Assembly (NCBI RefSeq): GCF_027532945.1
Contig: NZ_JAPZTZ010000004.1
Span: 283,036 to 347,035, forward strand
Source: Phreatobacter sp.
Lineage (GTDB): Bacteria > Pseudomonadota > Alphaproteobacteria > Rhizobiales > Phreatobacteraceae
Direction of reading: 5' to 3'
Length of the DNA stretch: 64,000 nt
Each line of letters starts with the position of its first letter. The stretch's first letter is position 1. The position numbers and the translations under genes were made by a program. Below are positions 8,487 through 16,586 of the stretch, one piece after another. The notes beneath the pieces were generated by a model that had not been told where the DNA came from, made no database searches, and worked only from the letters and a program-made list of their open reading frames with translations.

Positions 8487-8986
8487 GGCCGGGCTCCGGG
8501 TGCCGTGGGCGAGGAGGTGGCAGGAGACCGCGGTACCGTTCCGGTCACCGTCGGGCTCGCCTGCGCGATGAGGTGGAAGACGATGGTCCGCATCACCGCC
8601 GTGTTCTCCTCCTCGGAGAGCGCGCGCAGATGCGGATAGAGCGGCCGGAAGGCGGCGGTCAGCAGTTGGACCAGCGCCGGCGGCACGGTCGGAATCTCGT
8701 CGGCGGCATAGGTGGCGTAGCTGGTCCGGCCGGCGAGGGCTGCGACCTGAACGAGGATGCGCTCCTCGACCTCGCCGACATTGCGGAACTGGGCGAGCGC
8801 GAAGGCCGCGCAGGCTTCCAGCGCCGCCTCGGCGCCAGCGCGCAGGTCGGTGTCGGAGATCATCGCCTCGGCGGTGAAGCGGGTGAGGTCGCCGGGCGCG
8901 CAGGCCTGCTGCGCCTCGGCATGGCCGGGCAGGCCCGCGAGGGCGGCAAAGGCCGTGACGGCGAAGACCTTGGCGAGCGCGCGCAT
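8483..8986 (-). CDS. secreted hypothetical protein (167 aa)
   Basis: The N-terminal signal peptide (RALAKVFAVTAFAALAGLPGHAEA-QQ) predicts export. The mature part has two cysteines (QQACAPGD, LEACAAF), is mostly alpha-helical by composition, and has a Pro/Thr/Ser-rich tail (SPTVTGTVPRSPATSSPTAPG). No family is recognised. A perfect CtrA-type site lies 48-63 bases before the start codon, so cell-cycle control is a reasonable inference. The gene is first in a run of three same-strand genes (this one, the 48-aa ORF and the gamma-carbonic anhydrase). Confidence 0.65.
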   Translation of the reverse strand: MRALAKVFAVTAFAALAGLPGHAEAQQACAPGDLTRFTAEAMISDTDLRAGAEAALEACAAFALAQFRNVGEVEERILVQVAALAGRTSYATYAADEIPTVPPALVQLLTAAFRPLYPHLRALSEEENTAVMRTIVFHLIAQASPTVTGTVPRSPATSSPTAPGARP

Positions 8987-9031
8987 CGGGCGCCTCCGTC
9001 GGGTGAACCTGTCCCGACCGTGCCCTGATCC

Positions 9032-9049
9032 GGTTAACGACCTCTTAAC
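9032..9049 (-). promoter_or_regulatory. perfect CtrA-type binding site TTAA-N7-TTAAC
   Basis: On the minus strand the sequence reads TTAA-GAGGTCG-TTAACC, matching the alphaproteobacterial CtrA consensus with no mismatch. It is also a match when read on the plus strand. It lies in the 90-base spacer upstream of the secreted-protein gene that starts at 8986, at a distance suitable for overlapping the -35 region. Confidence 0.6.
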
Positions 9050-9076
9050 GCCCCGTGCCGCCGCGAGTCGCGCGCC

Positions 9077-10408
9077 TCAGCGCACCCGGTTGCCGGAGAC
9101 GCTAAGCTGGGCGAAGCGGCCGACGCCCTCGCGGGCCATGTCACCCGTCACCGGGCGCTTCCATTCCATGCCGACCACCGCGCCGACGCTCGCGCCCTGC
9201 ACGAGGTTGTCGGCGATGAGCGCCTGGCCCGCCCCCGGCACGACCGACACGGCGATGCCGACCGGGGAGCCCTTGATGACATTGGCGGTGACCGAGAGGT
9301 CCCGCATGTACTGGCCCCAGCCGAGCTGGATGCCGGCCGTCGGCGCGCCCTCGATGACATTGGACGAGATGGCCGCATCCGCCTCCGCCGAGATGCCGAC
9401 GCCGGCGACGTCATGCGGATCGGTGCCGGCGGGCCGCCGGTTGACCAGGTTGCGGATGATGTTGCCGTGGATGTTGGCGAGCCGGCCGCCATGGTTGAAA
9501 TTGGTGGCGACGATGCCGAGCGCCGCGCCGTCGATGATGTTGTTGGCCACCACCGCGCCCTCGAAGCCGAATTCGATATAGACCGCGACCTCGCCGAGGG
9601 AGGCGCAGCTGTTGCCGGTCACCGCGACATTGGCAGCGCCATTGGCGCGCACGGCCGAGAAGGCGGCGCCGCGGATGCGGTTGCCGGTGATGGTGACATT
9701 GCCGGCGCGGAACACGTTGATGGCATTGCCGTTCTGGCCCGAACCGCCGTCGCGGGCGCCGATCTCCTCGATGCGGTTGCCCTCGACGATCGTGCCGTCA
9801 TCGCCGGCAATGGTGCGCCAGACGAGGATGCCGTTATTGGCGGCGGAGCGGATGGTGTTCTGGGTGAGTGTCAGGCCGCGGCTGTCGAGGGCGACGATGG
9901 CCGCCTTGGCGACGCCGGAGACGGTGTTGCCGCGCACCAGGCCCTCGATGCCCTCCAGCACGATGCCATGGTGGCTGGAGCCGGCGATCTCGCAATCCTC
10001 GAGGCGCACGCCGCGACCGTGCTCCAGCACGATCAGGCCGCGCTTGTCGGGCAGCGGCCGGCCATTGCCCTCGATGACGAGGCCGGACAGCGTCACCATG
10101 TCGGCGCGCGGGGCGACGAGGCAGCCCGTCCCGCCCTGGAACACCAGGCGCGTCGCGCCCCGGACGCCCATGATCTGGGTGTTGGCGGGAAGGCGAACCT
10201 CGCCGACCTTGTAGGCGCCGGGCGCGAGGCGCAGCGGCATCCGCGAGCCCGCTGCGGTCTCGACGGCGCGCTGCAGGGCGCGGGTCTGGTCCTCCGGGGC
10301 ACCGGGCTTCAGGCCGAACGCCGATCCGTCGAGCACGGAAGCGCGGGCGGAAGCGGGCAGGGCGAGGGTGGCGGCGGCGGCGAGCAGCAGGGAACGGCGG
10401 GCGAGCAT
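9077..10408 (-). CDS. Tat-exported parallel beta-helix repeat protein (TIGR03808-like)
   Basis: The twin-arginine signal (MLARRSLLLAAAATLALPASARA) is followed by a long right-handed beta-helix with many NxI/GN repeats, such as GNTVSGVAKAAIVAL, TQNTIRSAANNGILV, ITGNRIRGAAFSAVRAN and VANNIIDGAALGIVATN. This matches the alphaproteobacterial 'TAT-translocated repetitive protein' family TIGR03808 in length (443 aa) and layout. Such folds usually bind or cleave polysaccharide, but no catalytic residues can be assigned here. Ribosome site GGAGG. It is upstream of, and on the same strand as, the CtrA-site operon, with its own stop 28 bases before that site. Confidence 0.85.
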   Translation of the reverse strand: MLARRSLLLAAAATLALPASARASVLDGSAFGLKPGAPEDQTRALQRAVETAAGSRMPLRLAPGAYKVGEVRLPANTQIMGVRGATRLVFQGGTGCLVAPRADMVTLSGLVIEGNGRPLPDKRGLIVLEHGRGVRLEDCEIAGSSHHGIVLEGIEGLVRGNTVSGVAKAAIVALDSRGLTLTQNTIRSAANNGILVWRTIAGDDGTIVEGNRIEEIGARDGGSGQNGNAINVFRAGNVTITGNRIRGAAFSAVRANGAANVAVTGNSCASLGEVAVYIEFGFEGAVVANNIIDGAALGIVATNFNHGGRLANIHGNIIRNLVNRRPAGTDPHDVAGVGISAEADAAISSNVIEGAPTAGIQLGWGQYMRDLSVTANVIKGSPVGIAVSVVPGAGQALIADNLVQGASVGAVVGMEWKRPVTGDMAREGVGRFAQLSVSGNRVR

Positions 10409-10544
10409 GGAAGCCTCCGGGTTTGCTTAAGCCCACCGCAAGCCCCATGCCGTCGCAGGTTGTGCCGGAATGGGATGCAGCGATGGCGGTTGTCCTGCCA
10501 GCGGGTCGGCCCGATGGTGCAGCCCTCGGATCAGGACCTTCCGC

Positions 10545-11297
10545 ATGCGCCTCGCCGTCATCGCCGATATCCACGGCAACCTCCTCGCCCTCGAGGCCGT
10601 GCTTGCCGACATCGCCGCCCGCGGCGTGGACATGACGGTCAATCTCGGCGACTGCGTCTCCGGCCCGCTCTGGCCGGCCGAGACGGCCGCGCGGCTGATG
10701 GCGCTGGACCTGCCGACGGTGCGTGGCAATCACGACCGCTGGGTCGTCGAGGCCGAGGGCGAGGCGCTGTACTTCTCCGACAAGCTTGCCCGCGCGGCGC
10801 TGGATGAGGGGCAGCGCGCCTGGCTCGCCGCCCTGCCGATGCAGCGCGACCTCGACTGCGGCGGCGTCGCTGTCCGGCTGTTCCACGCGACGCCCGCTGA
10901 CGACAACACCTACCTGATGGAGGACAAGCAGGGCGGCCGCCTCGTCCAGTCGGACCCGGCCGTGATCGGCGGCCGCCTCGGCCCGCTGGGGGATGCGCGC
11001 CTCGCCCTGTGCGGCCACAGCCACCTGCCGCGGCTGCTGGTGCTCGACGGCGTGACCGTGGTGAACCCCGGCAGTGTCGGCCAGCCCGCCTATTCCGATC
11101 CGACGCCGCCGGATGCCCATGTCTCCGAGGTGGGTTCGCCCCATGCGCGCTATGCCGTCGTGACGCTCGACGCCGGGATGGTGGCGGCAATCGACTTCGT
11201 CGCCGTCGGCTATGACTGGGAGGCGGCGGCCCTGAAGGCCGAGAGCTACGGCCGGGCCGACTGGGCGAAGGGCCTGCGCACCGGCTTCGCCAAATAG
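10545..11297 (+). CDS. metallophosphoesterase (YfcE/phosphodiesterase-like)
   Basis: Calcineurin-like phosphoesterase of the small YfcE/MJ0936 type (250 aa from the ATG at 10545). The metal-binding blocks are in order: IADIHGN, LGDCVSG, VRGNHDRWV, LFHATP and LCGHSHLP, followed by NPGSVGQP. The longer ORF start at 10470 adds 25 residues unlike the family and is not used. A weak AGGA ribosome site precedes the ATG. The substrate is unknown; relatives cleave phosphodiesters in vitro. The 3' end overlaps the pcp gene by 52 bases in convergent orientation. Confidence 0.85.
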   Translation: MRLAVIADIHGNLLALEAVLADIAARGVDMTVNLGDCVSGPLWPAETAARLMALDLPTVRGNHDRWVVEAEGEALYFSDKLARAALDEGQRAWLAALPMQRDLDCGGVAVRLFHATPADDNTYLMEDKQGGRLVQSDPAVIGGRLGPLGDARLALCGHSHLPRLLVLDGVTVVNPGSVGQPAYSDPTPPDAHVSEVGSPHARYAVVTLDAGMVAAIDFVAVGYDWEAAALKAESYGRADWAKGLRTGFAK

Positions 11298-11914
11298 GCG
11301 GAGCGCCCGGTGATCGCCAGCGCCGCGGCCCGCGCCACGGCGGCGAGGTCGGCAGCGGTCATCCTGCGGGCGAAGGCGCCGCGGGCCGGGCGGTCGGCCT
11401 TCAGCGGCAGCGGCACATGGACAAAGAGCGCGCGCTTGGTGTCGTGGCGCGCCACCGCCTCCAGCGCCAGCCAGTAGGAGAAATTGCAGAGATATTCCCC
11501 GGCCGAGGGCGATGGGCGGGCGTCGAGCCCGGCCGCTCGCAGCCGGGCGACCAGCGGTCCGCAGGCAAAGCCGGTCGGCACCCGCCAGGGCGCGTCGGCG
11601 CGGATCTCGGCGCTCGCATGGAAGGCGCCGGAGGCGTCCGGAACACTGCGGGTCGTGACGTTATGGGCATGCCTCTCGATGCGGACATGGCCGGTGCGCC
11701 CTGCAAGGCCGAAGAGCAGCACCGCGTCCGGCTTGTGCCGGGCGATGAGGGCAGGGAGGTCGCGTTCGACCTCCGCATAGACCGTGTTGAAGACGTGGCC
11801 GACGATGCAGACTCCCGGCAGGCGCATGGTGGTGACCGCTGTCACCATGGCGGGAGTCGGGTTGCGCTCCCAGCCGGGGAAGGGGCCGAAGCCGGTGACG
11901 AGGAGCGTGGTCAC
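11246..11914 (-). CDS. pcp: pyroglutamyl-peptidase I (peptidase C15)
   Basis: Cysteine peptidase removing N-terminal pyroglutamate. Family landmarks: opening LLVTGFGPFPGWERNPT; the segment with the catalytic Glu, HVRIERHAHN; the catalytic Cys in AGEYLCNFSYW; and the catalytic His in ALFVHVPLPL. The start is either GTG at 11914, which overlaps the aminotransferase stop as GTGA, or GTG at 11923. Coupling favours 11914. The C-terminal 52 bases overlap the convergent phosphoesterase gene, which is unusually long for a convergent overlap. Confidence 0.85.
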   Translation of the reverse strand: MTTLLVTGFGPFPGWERNPTPAMVTAVTTMRLPGVCIVGHVFNTVYAEVERDLPALIARHKPDAVLLFGLAGRTGHVRIERHAHNVTTRSVPDASGAFHASAEIRADAPWRVPTGFACGPLVARLRAAGLDARPSPSAGEYLCNFSYWLALEAVARHDTKRALFVHVPLPLKADRPARGAFARRMTAADLAAVARAAALAITGRSAYLAKPVRRPFAQSARP

Positions 11915-13089
11915 CTCAACCACTCACCCAGCCGCCGCACCGCCTCCTCCATGTCCGCCGTCGAGCCGGCGAAGGAGAAGCGGATGGCGTGCAGGCCGCC
12001 ATAGGGGTCGAAATCCGGCCCCGGCGTCGCGGCGATGCCGGTCTCGGCCAGCATCCGCCGGGCGAAGTCGAGGCTATCATTGGTGTATTTGGCGACATCC
12101 GCATAGATATAGAAGGCGCCGTCCACCGGCAGGAGACGGTCCAGACCCGCCTTCGGCAGCCCCTCCAGCAGCACGCGGCGATTGGCGGCATAGCCGGCCT
12201 TGATCACCTCGAGTTCGGCAGTCGCGTTGAAGGCGGCCAGGGCCGCGACCTGGGAGAGCTGCGGCGCCGAGATGAACAGGTTCTGCGCCAGGCACTCGAC
12301 CGAGCGGGCAAGGCTTTCCGGCACCACCATCCAGCCGATACGCCAGCCGGTCATGCAGTAGTATTTGGAGAAGGAGTTGATCACGACCACGTCGTCGCTC
12401 GTCTCCAGCGCGGTGTGGCAGGGCATCTCGTAGGAGAGGCCGTGATAGATCTCGTCGGAAATGAAGCGGATGCCGAGGTCCCGCGAGGCCTCGATCAGCG
12501 CCTTCAGCGCCTCCGGGGTCATCATCGTGCCGGTCGGATTGGCGGGGCTGGCGATGAGGATGCCGTCGAGCTTCTTCTTGCCATGCTCGGCGGCGAGCAT
12601 CTCCGGAGTCACCGCCCAGCGCGTCGTCGCGGTGGTCTCGATGAACACAACCTCGCAGCCGAGCGCCTCCAGGATGTTCTTGTAGGCGGGGTAGCCCGGG
12701 CTGGCGATGGCCACCCGCGCGCCGTGCTCGAACAGGGCAAGGAACGACAGGATGAAGGCCGAGGACGAGCCCATCGTGACGGCGATCCGGCCGATCGGCA
12801 CCTCGACGCCATGGGTCTCGGCATAGTGGCGGGCGATGCGCTGGCGCAGGTCGGGGATGCCGAGGGCCAGCGTGTAGCCGATCTGGCCCTGCATCAGCGC
12901 TTTGGCCGCGGCCTCGCGGATGGACAGCGGCGTTGGCGCTGCCGGCTGGCCCACCTCCATGTGGATGACGCTTTTGCCCTCGGCTTCAGCCTTCGCCGCC
13001 GCCGTCATGACGTCCATGACGAGGAAGGGCGCCACGGAGCCGCGCCGGGTCGGCGTCAGCAGTGAGAGGGCGGTATCGATGCGCGACAT
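11911..13089 (-). CDS. PLP-dependent aminotransferase, class I/II
   Basis: Fold-type I aminotransferase (392 aa) of the aspartate/aromatic aminotransferase-like group. Motifs: HMEVGQPAAPTPLSIREAAAKAL near the N terminus, SPANPTGTMM, FISDEIYHGLSYE (Asp and Tyr contacting PLP), and NSFSKYYCMTGWRIGW with the Schiff-base lysine. The C-terminal RFSFAGSTADMEEAV holds the Arg that binds the alpha-carboxylate. The amino donor and acceptor cannot be told from sequence. It is translationally joined to pcp downstream, which suggests a peptide or amino-acid salvage role. Confidence 0.88.
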   Translation of the reverse strand: MSRIDTALSLLTPTRRGSVAPFLVMDVMTAAAKAEAEGKSVIHMEVGQPAAPTPLSIREAAAKALMQGQIGYTLALGIPDLRQRIARHYAETHGVEVPIGRIAVTMGSSSAFILSFLALFEHGARVAIASPGYPAYKNILEALGCEVVFIETTATTRWAVTPEMLAAEHGKKKLDGILIASPANPTGTMMTPEALKALIEASRDLGIRFISDEIYHGLSYEMPCHTALETSDDVVVINSFSKYYCMTGWRIGWMVVPESLARSVECLAQNLFISAPQLSQVAALAAFNATAELEVIKAGYAANRRVLLEGLPKAGLDRLLPVDGAFYIYADVAKYTNDSLDFARRMLAETGIAATPGPDFDPYGGLHAIRFSFAGSTADMEEAVRRLGEWLR

Positions 13090-13256
13090 GGCGATTTCGT
13101 CCTGCGAAGGCGTCGGGCGTCATGGTTTCGCCCGTTTGGGCGCTCAAGAGACCGGCACAGCGCCTATCACAGCCGACGCTGCCGGTCACGGCCTCGCCGG
13201 CTCGTGACCTCCGTGACGTTGACCCTCGCCGACCGGCTCCTTAAGGATTCCGGACC

Positions 13257-14642
13257 ATGACCCTGCGCATGACCCTGCGATCGACCTCCCGGCTGGCCGT
13301 TGCCGCCCTGGCCGGCCTGCTGGCGATGGTGCCGGCGCGGGCGCAGGCGCCGGCCGGTCTGCCGATCATCCGCGACACCGAGATCGAAAACCTGCTGCGC
13401 GACTATGCGCGGCCGCTGTTCCGTGTTGCCAATGTCGGCGGCAGCCAGACCAACGTCATCATCGTCAACAGCCGCGCCTTCAACGCCTTTGTGGCCAATG
13501 GCCGCCGCATCTTCATCAATGCTGGCGCCATCCTCGACAGCCGGACACCCAACGAGCTCATCGGCGTCATGGCGCACGAAACCGGTCACATCGCCGGCGG
13601 TCATCTCGCCCGCCTGCGCGAGGCGGTGGAGCGGGCCCAGGTCATTGCCGCCATCGGTATGCTGGTCGGCGCGGCCGGCGTTGCGGCGGGAGCCGCGACC
13701 GGCGGCGTCCGTTCCGGCGTCGGCGAGGCCGCGCCCGGCGCCATCACCGCCGGTGCGCAGATCGGCATGCGCTCGCTGCTGTCCTACCAGCGCGGCGAGG
13801 AGGCAGCCGCCGACCGCGCCGCCATCACCTATCTCAACGCCACCGGTCAGTCCGCCAAGGGCATGGTCGAGACCTTCCGACGGCTGCACAACGAGAGCAT
13901 GTTCGTTGCCCGGCATATCGATCCCTACGCGGTGAGCCATCCCATGCCGGCCGACCGCATCGCCATCATCGAGCCGCTGGCCAAGGCCAGTCCCCATTAC
14001 AACCGCACCGATCCGCCGGCGCTGGAGGCCCGCCACCAGCTGGCGCGGGCGAAGCTCGCCGGATTCCTCGACCGCTCCGACGCGATCGTCCGCCGCTATC
14101 CGCCATCCGATACGTCGCTGCCGGCGCGCTATGCCCGCACCATCCAGATGTTCCGCTTCGGCGACCGAAACCGCGCTGCCGCCATGGCCGACGATCTCAT
14201 CCGGTCCCAGCCGAACAATCCCTACTTTCACGAGATCAAGGGCCAGATCTTGCTGGAGACCGGCCAGCCCGCCGCCGCGCTGCCGGCCCTGCGGCGCGCC
14301 GTGGCCCTGGCGCCGAATTCCGGCCTGATCCGCATCATGCTCGGCCATGCCCTCGTCGCCTCTGGCAACAATGCCGTGCTGGACGAGGCCATCCGCGAAC
14401 TGCGGCTGGCGCTACAGGCCGAGCCGGAGGCCAGCGACGGCTACCAGCAGCTCGCGATCGCCTATGGCCGCAAGAACGACCGCGGCCAGGCTGATCTCGC
14501 CGCCGCCCAGGCCGCGTATCATTCCGGCGACGTCCAGACGGCCCGTGGCCTTGCCCGCCGCGCCCAGGGCTCGCTGCCCACGGGATCGCCTGGCTGGCTG
14601 ATCGCCGAGGACATCTTCAATCAGCGCCAGCGGCGCAACTAA
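13257..14642 (+). CDS. M48-family periplasmic metalloprotease with TPR domain (BepA/YfgC-like)
   Basis: Zinc protease (461 aa) with a signal peptide (residues ~1-32, ending ARAQA). The metal site is VMAHETGHIAGGH (HExxH), with the third ligand in EEAAADRAAI downstream. The second half has TPR-like repeats (IKGQILLETGQPAAALPALRRAVALAPNSGLIR). In the BepA/YfgC family these proteins monitor beta-barrel assembly and degrade stalled LptD or BamA. AAGGA ribosome site. A DsbA-like gene starts 5 bases after the stop, so the two form an operon for periplasmic protein quality control; LptD needs disulfides, which fits the pairing. Confidence 0.9.
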   Translation: MTLRMTLRSTSRLAVAALAGLLAMVPARAQAPAGLPIIRDTEIENLLRDYARPLFRVANVGGSQTNVIIVNSRAFNAFVANGRRIFINAGAILDSRTPNELIGVMAHETGHIAGGHLARLREAVERAQVIAAIGMLVGAAGVAAGAATGGVRSGVGEAAPGAITAGAQIGMRSLLSYQRGEEAAADRAAITYLNATGQSAKGMVETFRRLHNESMFVARHIDPYAVSHPMPADRIAIIEPLAKASPHYNRTDPPALEARHQLARAKLAGFLDRSDAIVRRYPPSDTSLPARYARTIQMFRFGDRNRAAAMADDLIRSQPNNPYFHEIKGQILLETGQPAAALPALRRAVALAPNSGLIRIMLGHALVASGNNAVLDEAIRELRLALQAEPEASDGYQQLAIAYGRKNDRGQADLAAAQAAYHSGDVQTARGLARRAQGSLPTGSPGWLIAEDIFNQRQRRN

Positions 14643-14646
14643 GGAC

Positions 14647-15426
14647 ATGCTCATGTTCAAGCGCCTGATCGGCCCGGCCCTTGCGGCCCTGTTCGCCCTT
14701 TCCGCGCCTGTGGTGGCGCAGGCGCCCGAGGCGAGCCCCGCCGAGCGCCAGCGGATCGAGGCGATCGTGCGCGAGTATCTGCTCCGCAATCCGGAAATCC
14801 TGCAGGAGGCGCTGGTGGAGCTGGAGAAGCGCCAGGCCCAGGCCGAGGACCGCGCCCGCGCCGCCGCCTTCGCCGCCAACCGCGACGCGCTCTACCGCTC
14901 GCCGAACCAGATCGTCCTCGGCAATCCGCAGGGCGACGTCACGCTGGTCGAGTTCTTCGATTACAACTGCGGCTTCTGCAAGCGCGCGCTGCCCGAGATG
15001 ATGGAGCTGCTGCGCTCCGACTCGCGCCTGCGCGTCGTGCTGAAGGACTTCCCCGTCCTCGGCCCTGGCTCCATCGAGGCCGCCAATGTCGCCGTGGCAC
15101 TGAAGATGCAGCTTGCCGCGCCGAAATACCTCGAATTCCACCAGAAGCTGCTCGGCAGCCGCGGCCAGGCCAATGGCGCCCGCGCCCTCGAGGTCGCGCG
15201 TGAAATCGGTGCCGACATGACGCGCCTGCAGCGCGATATGCAGTCGCCGCAGGTGCAGGCCACGCTCGCCGAGAACATGCGCCTTGCCGAGATGCTGCGC
15301 ATCAACGGCACGCCGACCTATGTGGTGGGCGAGGAGGTCGTGGTCGGGGCGGTGGGCCTCGAAAAGCTGCGCGAGAACCTCGCCCGCGCCCGCGTCGCCT
15401 GCGCCGCCCAGCCGAACATGTGCTGA
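14647..15426 (+). CDS. DsbA-family thiol oxidoreductase (Com1-like)
   Basis: Periplasmic thioredoxin-fold protein (259 aa). Signal peptide FKRLIGPALAALFALSAPVVAQA. A helical N-terminal region (YLLRNPEILQEALVELEKRQAQAEDRAR) precedes the thioredoxin domain, typical of the Com1/DsbA_Com1-like group. The active site is FFDYNCGFCKRALPEM (CxxC = CGFC), with the cis-Pro loop in INGTPTYVVGEEVV. A further Cys pair lies near the C terminus (VACAAQPNMC). It is cotranscribed with the M48 protease upstream (4-base gap) and is expected to form or isomerise disulfides in exported proteins. Confidence 0.9.
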   Translation: MLMFKRLIGPALAALFALSAPVVAQAPEASPAERQRIEAIVREYLLRNPEILQEALVELEKRQAQAEDRARAAAFAANRDALYRSPNQIVLGNPQGDVTLVEFFDYNCGFCKRALPEMMELLRSDSRLRVVLKDFPVLGPGSIEAANVAVALKMQLAAPKYLEFHQKLLGSRGQANGARALEVAREIGADMTRLQRDMQSPQVQATLAENMRLAEMLRINGTPTYVVGEEVVVGAVGLEKLRENLARARVACAAQPNMC

Positions 15427-15487
15427 GGCTGATCGGGCGGGAGCGCTGCCGCTCCGCTGGTCCGGCCGCGCCTGGACCTCTCGCGTC

Positions 15488-15571
15488 ATGCCCGGCCTTG
15501 TGCCGGGCATCCACGACTTGAACTCCGTATTCTCGCGGTGAGGCGTGCATGCCCGGGTTAAGCCCGGGCAT
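15488..15571. repeat. pair of REP-like hairpins (ATGCCCGG type)
   Basis: Two adjacent palindromes: ATGCCCGGC-cttgt-GCCGGGCAT (15488-15510) and ATGCCCGGG-ttaag-CCCGGGCAT (15549-15571), separated by 38 bases. Both share the ATGCCCG core with the element at 4807-4837. They sit in the convergent 185-base spacer between the dsbA-like gene and the NTF2-like gene, where they may also end transcription from both sides. Confidence 0.65.
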
Positions 15572-15611
15572 AACGAAAGGACGGCTGTCCGTCCCGGCCG
15601 TCCTTCCGGCT

Positions 15612-16019
15612 TCACCGCGTCTCGTAGCGATAGGCCTTCGAGACGATCCGCCAGCCATCGGTCAGCTTCAGCAGGACGAGATAGTCGGTGAAGAAGCGCG
15701 GCGGCAGGGCGCAATGCACCTTCACGAAGGCGGTGCTCTCGTCCGACCGGTCCACCGTGACGATGAAGTCGTGGCGTGCATGGCCCTGCGACTTGGCGGA
15801 GGGACGCTTGGCGACACGGTCGAGCCAGTCCCGGTAGCCGATCATCTGGAACTCGCCGTTCTCCTGCCAGCGCAGGTCGGCTGTGGGGTGGAAGGCGGCG
15901 CCGAGCTTGGCGACATCGCCCTCGTGCAGGCCGTCGAAATAGAGCTGCACAACGGCCTCGACACTGGAGCGGTCATAGGCGGGCGTGGTGCTGGTCGGGA
16001 TCGGGCTGGCGACTGTCAT
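15612..16019 (-). CDS. nuclear transport factor 2 (NTF2)-like protein
   Basis: Small alpha+beta cone-fold protein of the NTF2/SnoaL-like (lumazine-binding-type) superfamily, 135 aa. The pattern is DRSSVEAVVQLYFDGLHEGDVAKLGAAFHPTADLRW at the N terminus and HCALPPRFFTDYLVLLKLTDGWRIVSKAYRYE at the C terminus. The track's 593-aa ORF (15612-17393) is mostly antisense shadow; the real start is the ATG at 16019, preceded by GGAGGAAACAGGACC. Family members bind small ligands or act as isomerases or polyketide cyclases, so no substrate is proposed. Confidence 0.85.
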   Translation of the reverse strand: MTVASPIPTSTTPAYDRSSVEAVVQLYFDGLHEGDVAKLGAAFHPTADLRWQENGEFQMIGYRDWLDRVAKRPSAKSQGHARHDFIVTVDRSDESTAFVKVHCALPPRFFTDYLVLLKLTDGWRIVSKAYRYETR

Positions 16020-16163
16020 GGTCCTGTTTCCTCCGCGGTCTAGGCCCCGAGCGAAGCACATCGCCACGGGCGGCGGAACGTCGCTTGCCGCAGGTTCGAC
16101 CCTTGGCCATAGTGCGCCGCAACGAGCGGGGCCGTTCGCCATCCGCCGCATCGGGAGACGATC

Positions 16164-16550
16164 ATGATCCAGGACCTCATCACCCGCGTCGCCGGCGCTG
16201 CTGGCCTCGACGAGGGCCTCGCTGCCAAGGCGGTCGGCATGATCCTCGGCTTCCTGCAGAAGGAAGGCCCGCAGGAGCAGGTCCAGCAGATGCTCGCCGC
16301 GCTCCCCGGCGCCACCGACCTCATCGCCCAGAGCGAGGGCGGCGGCGGCGGCGGCCTGATGGGCATGATGGGCGGCCTGATGGGCGGCGGCATCATGGGC
16401 CTCGGCGCCAACCTGATGGGCGCCGGCCTCGACATGGGCCAGATCTCCACCGTCGGCAAGGAACTGATGGCCTTCGGTCGCGAGAATGCCGGCGAGGACG
16501 TCATGGGCCAGATCGTCGCCAACACGCCGGGCCTGTCGCAGTTCGTCTGA
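16164..16550 (+). CDS. DUF2267-like protein with glycine/methionine-rich centre
   Basis: A 128-aa protein opening with MIQDLITRVAGAAGLDEGLAAKAVGMILGFLQKEGP, an acid-free helical stretch like the DUF2267 domain. The middle is a Gly/Met-rich run (GGGGGGLMGMMGGLMGGGIMGLG) and the end is helical (ENAGEDVMGQIVANTPGLSQFV). GGGAGA ribosome site. No enzymatic motif. It is divergent from the NTF2-like gene and upstream of folP on the same strand (36-base gap), so it could be cotranscribed with the folate genes. Confidence 0.65.
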   Translation: MIQDLITRVAGAAGLDEGLAAKAVGMILGFLQKEGPQEQVQQMLAALPGATDLIAQSEGGGGGGLMGMMGGLMGGGIMGLGANLMGAGLDMGQISTVGKELMAFGRENAGEDVMGQIVANTPGLSQFV

Positions 16551-16586
16551 GACCTCGCTTCCCCGGTTGTTGACAGCCGGGCGGGG

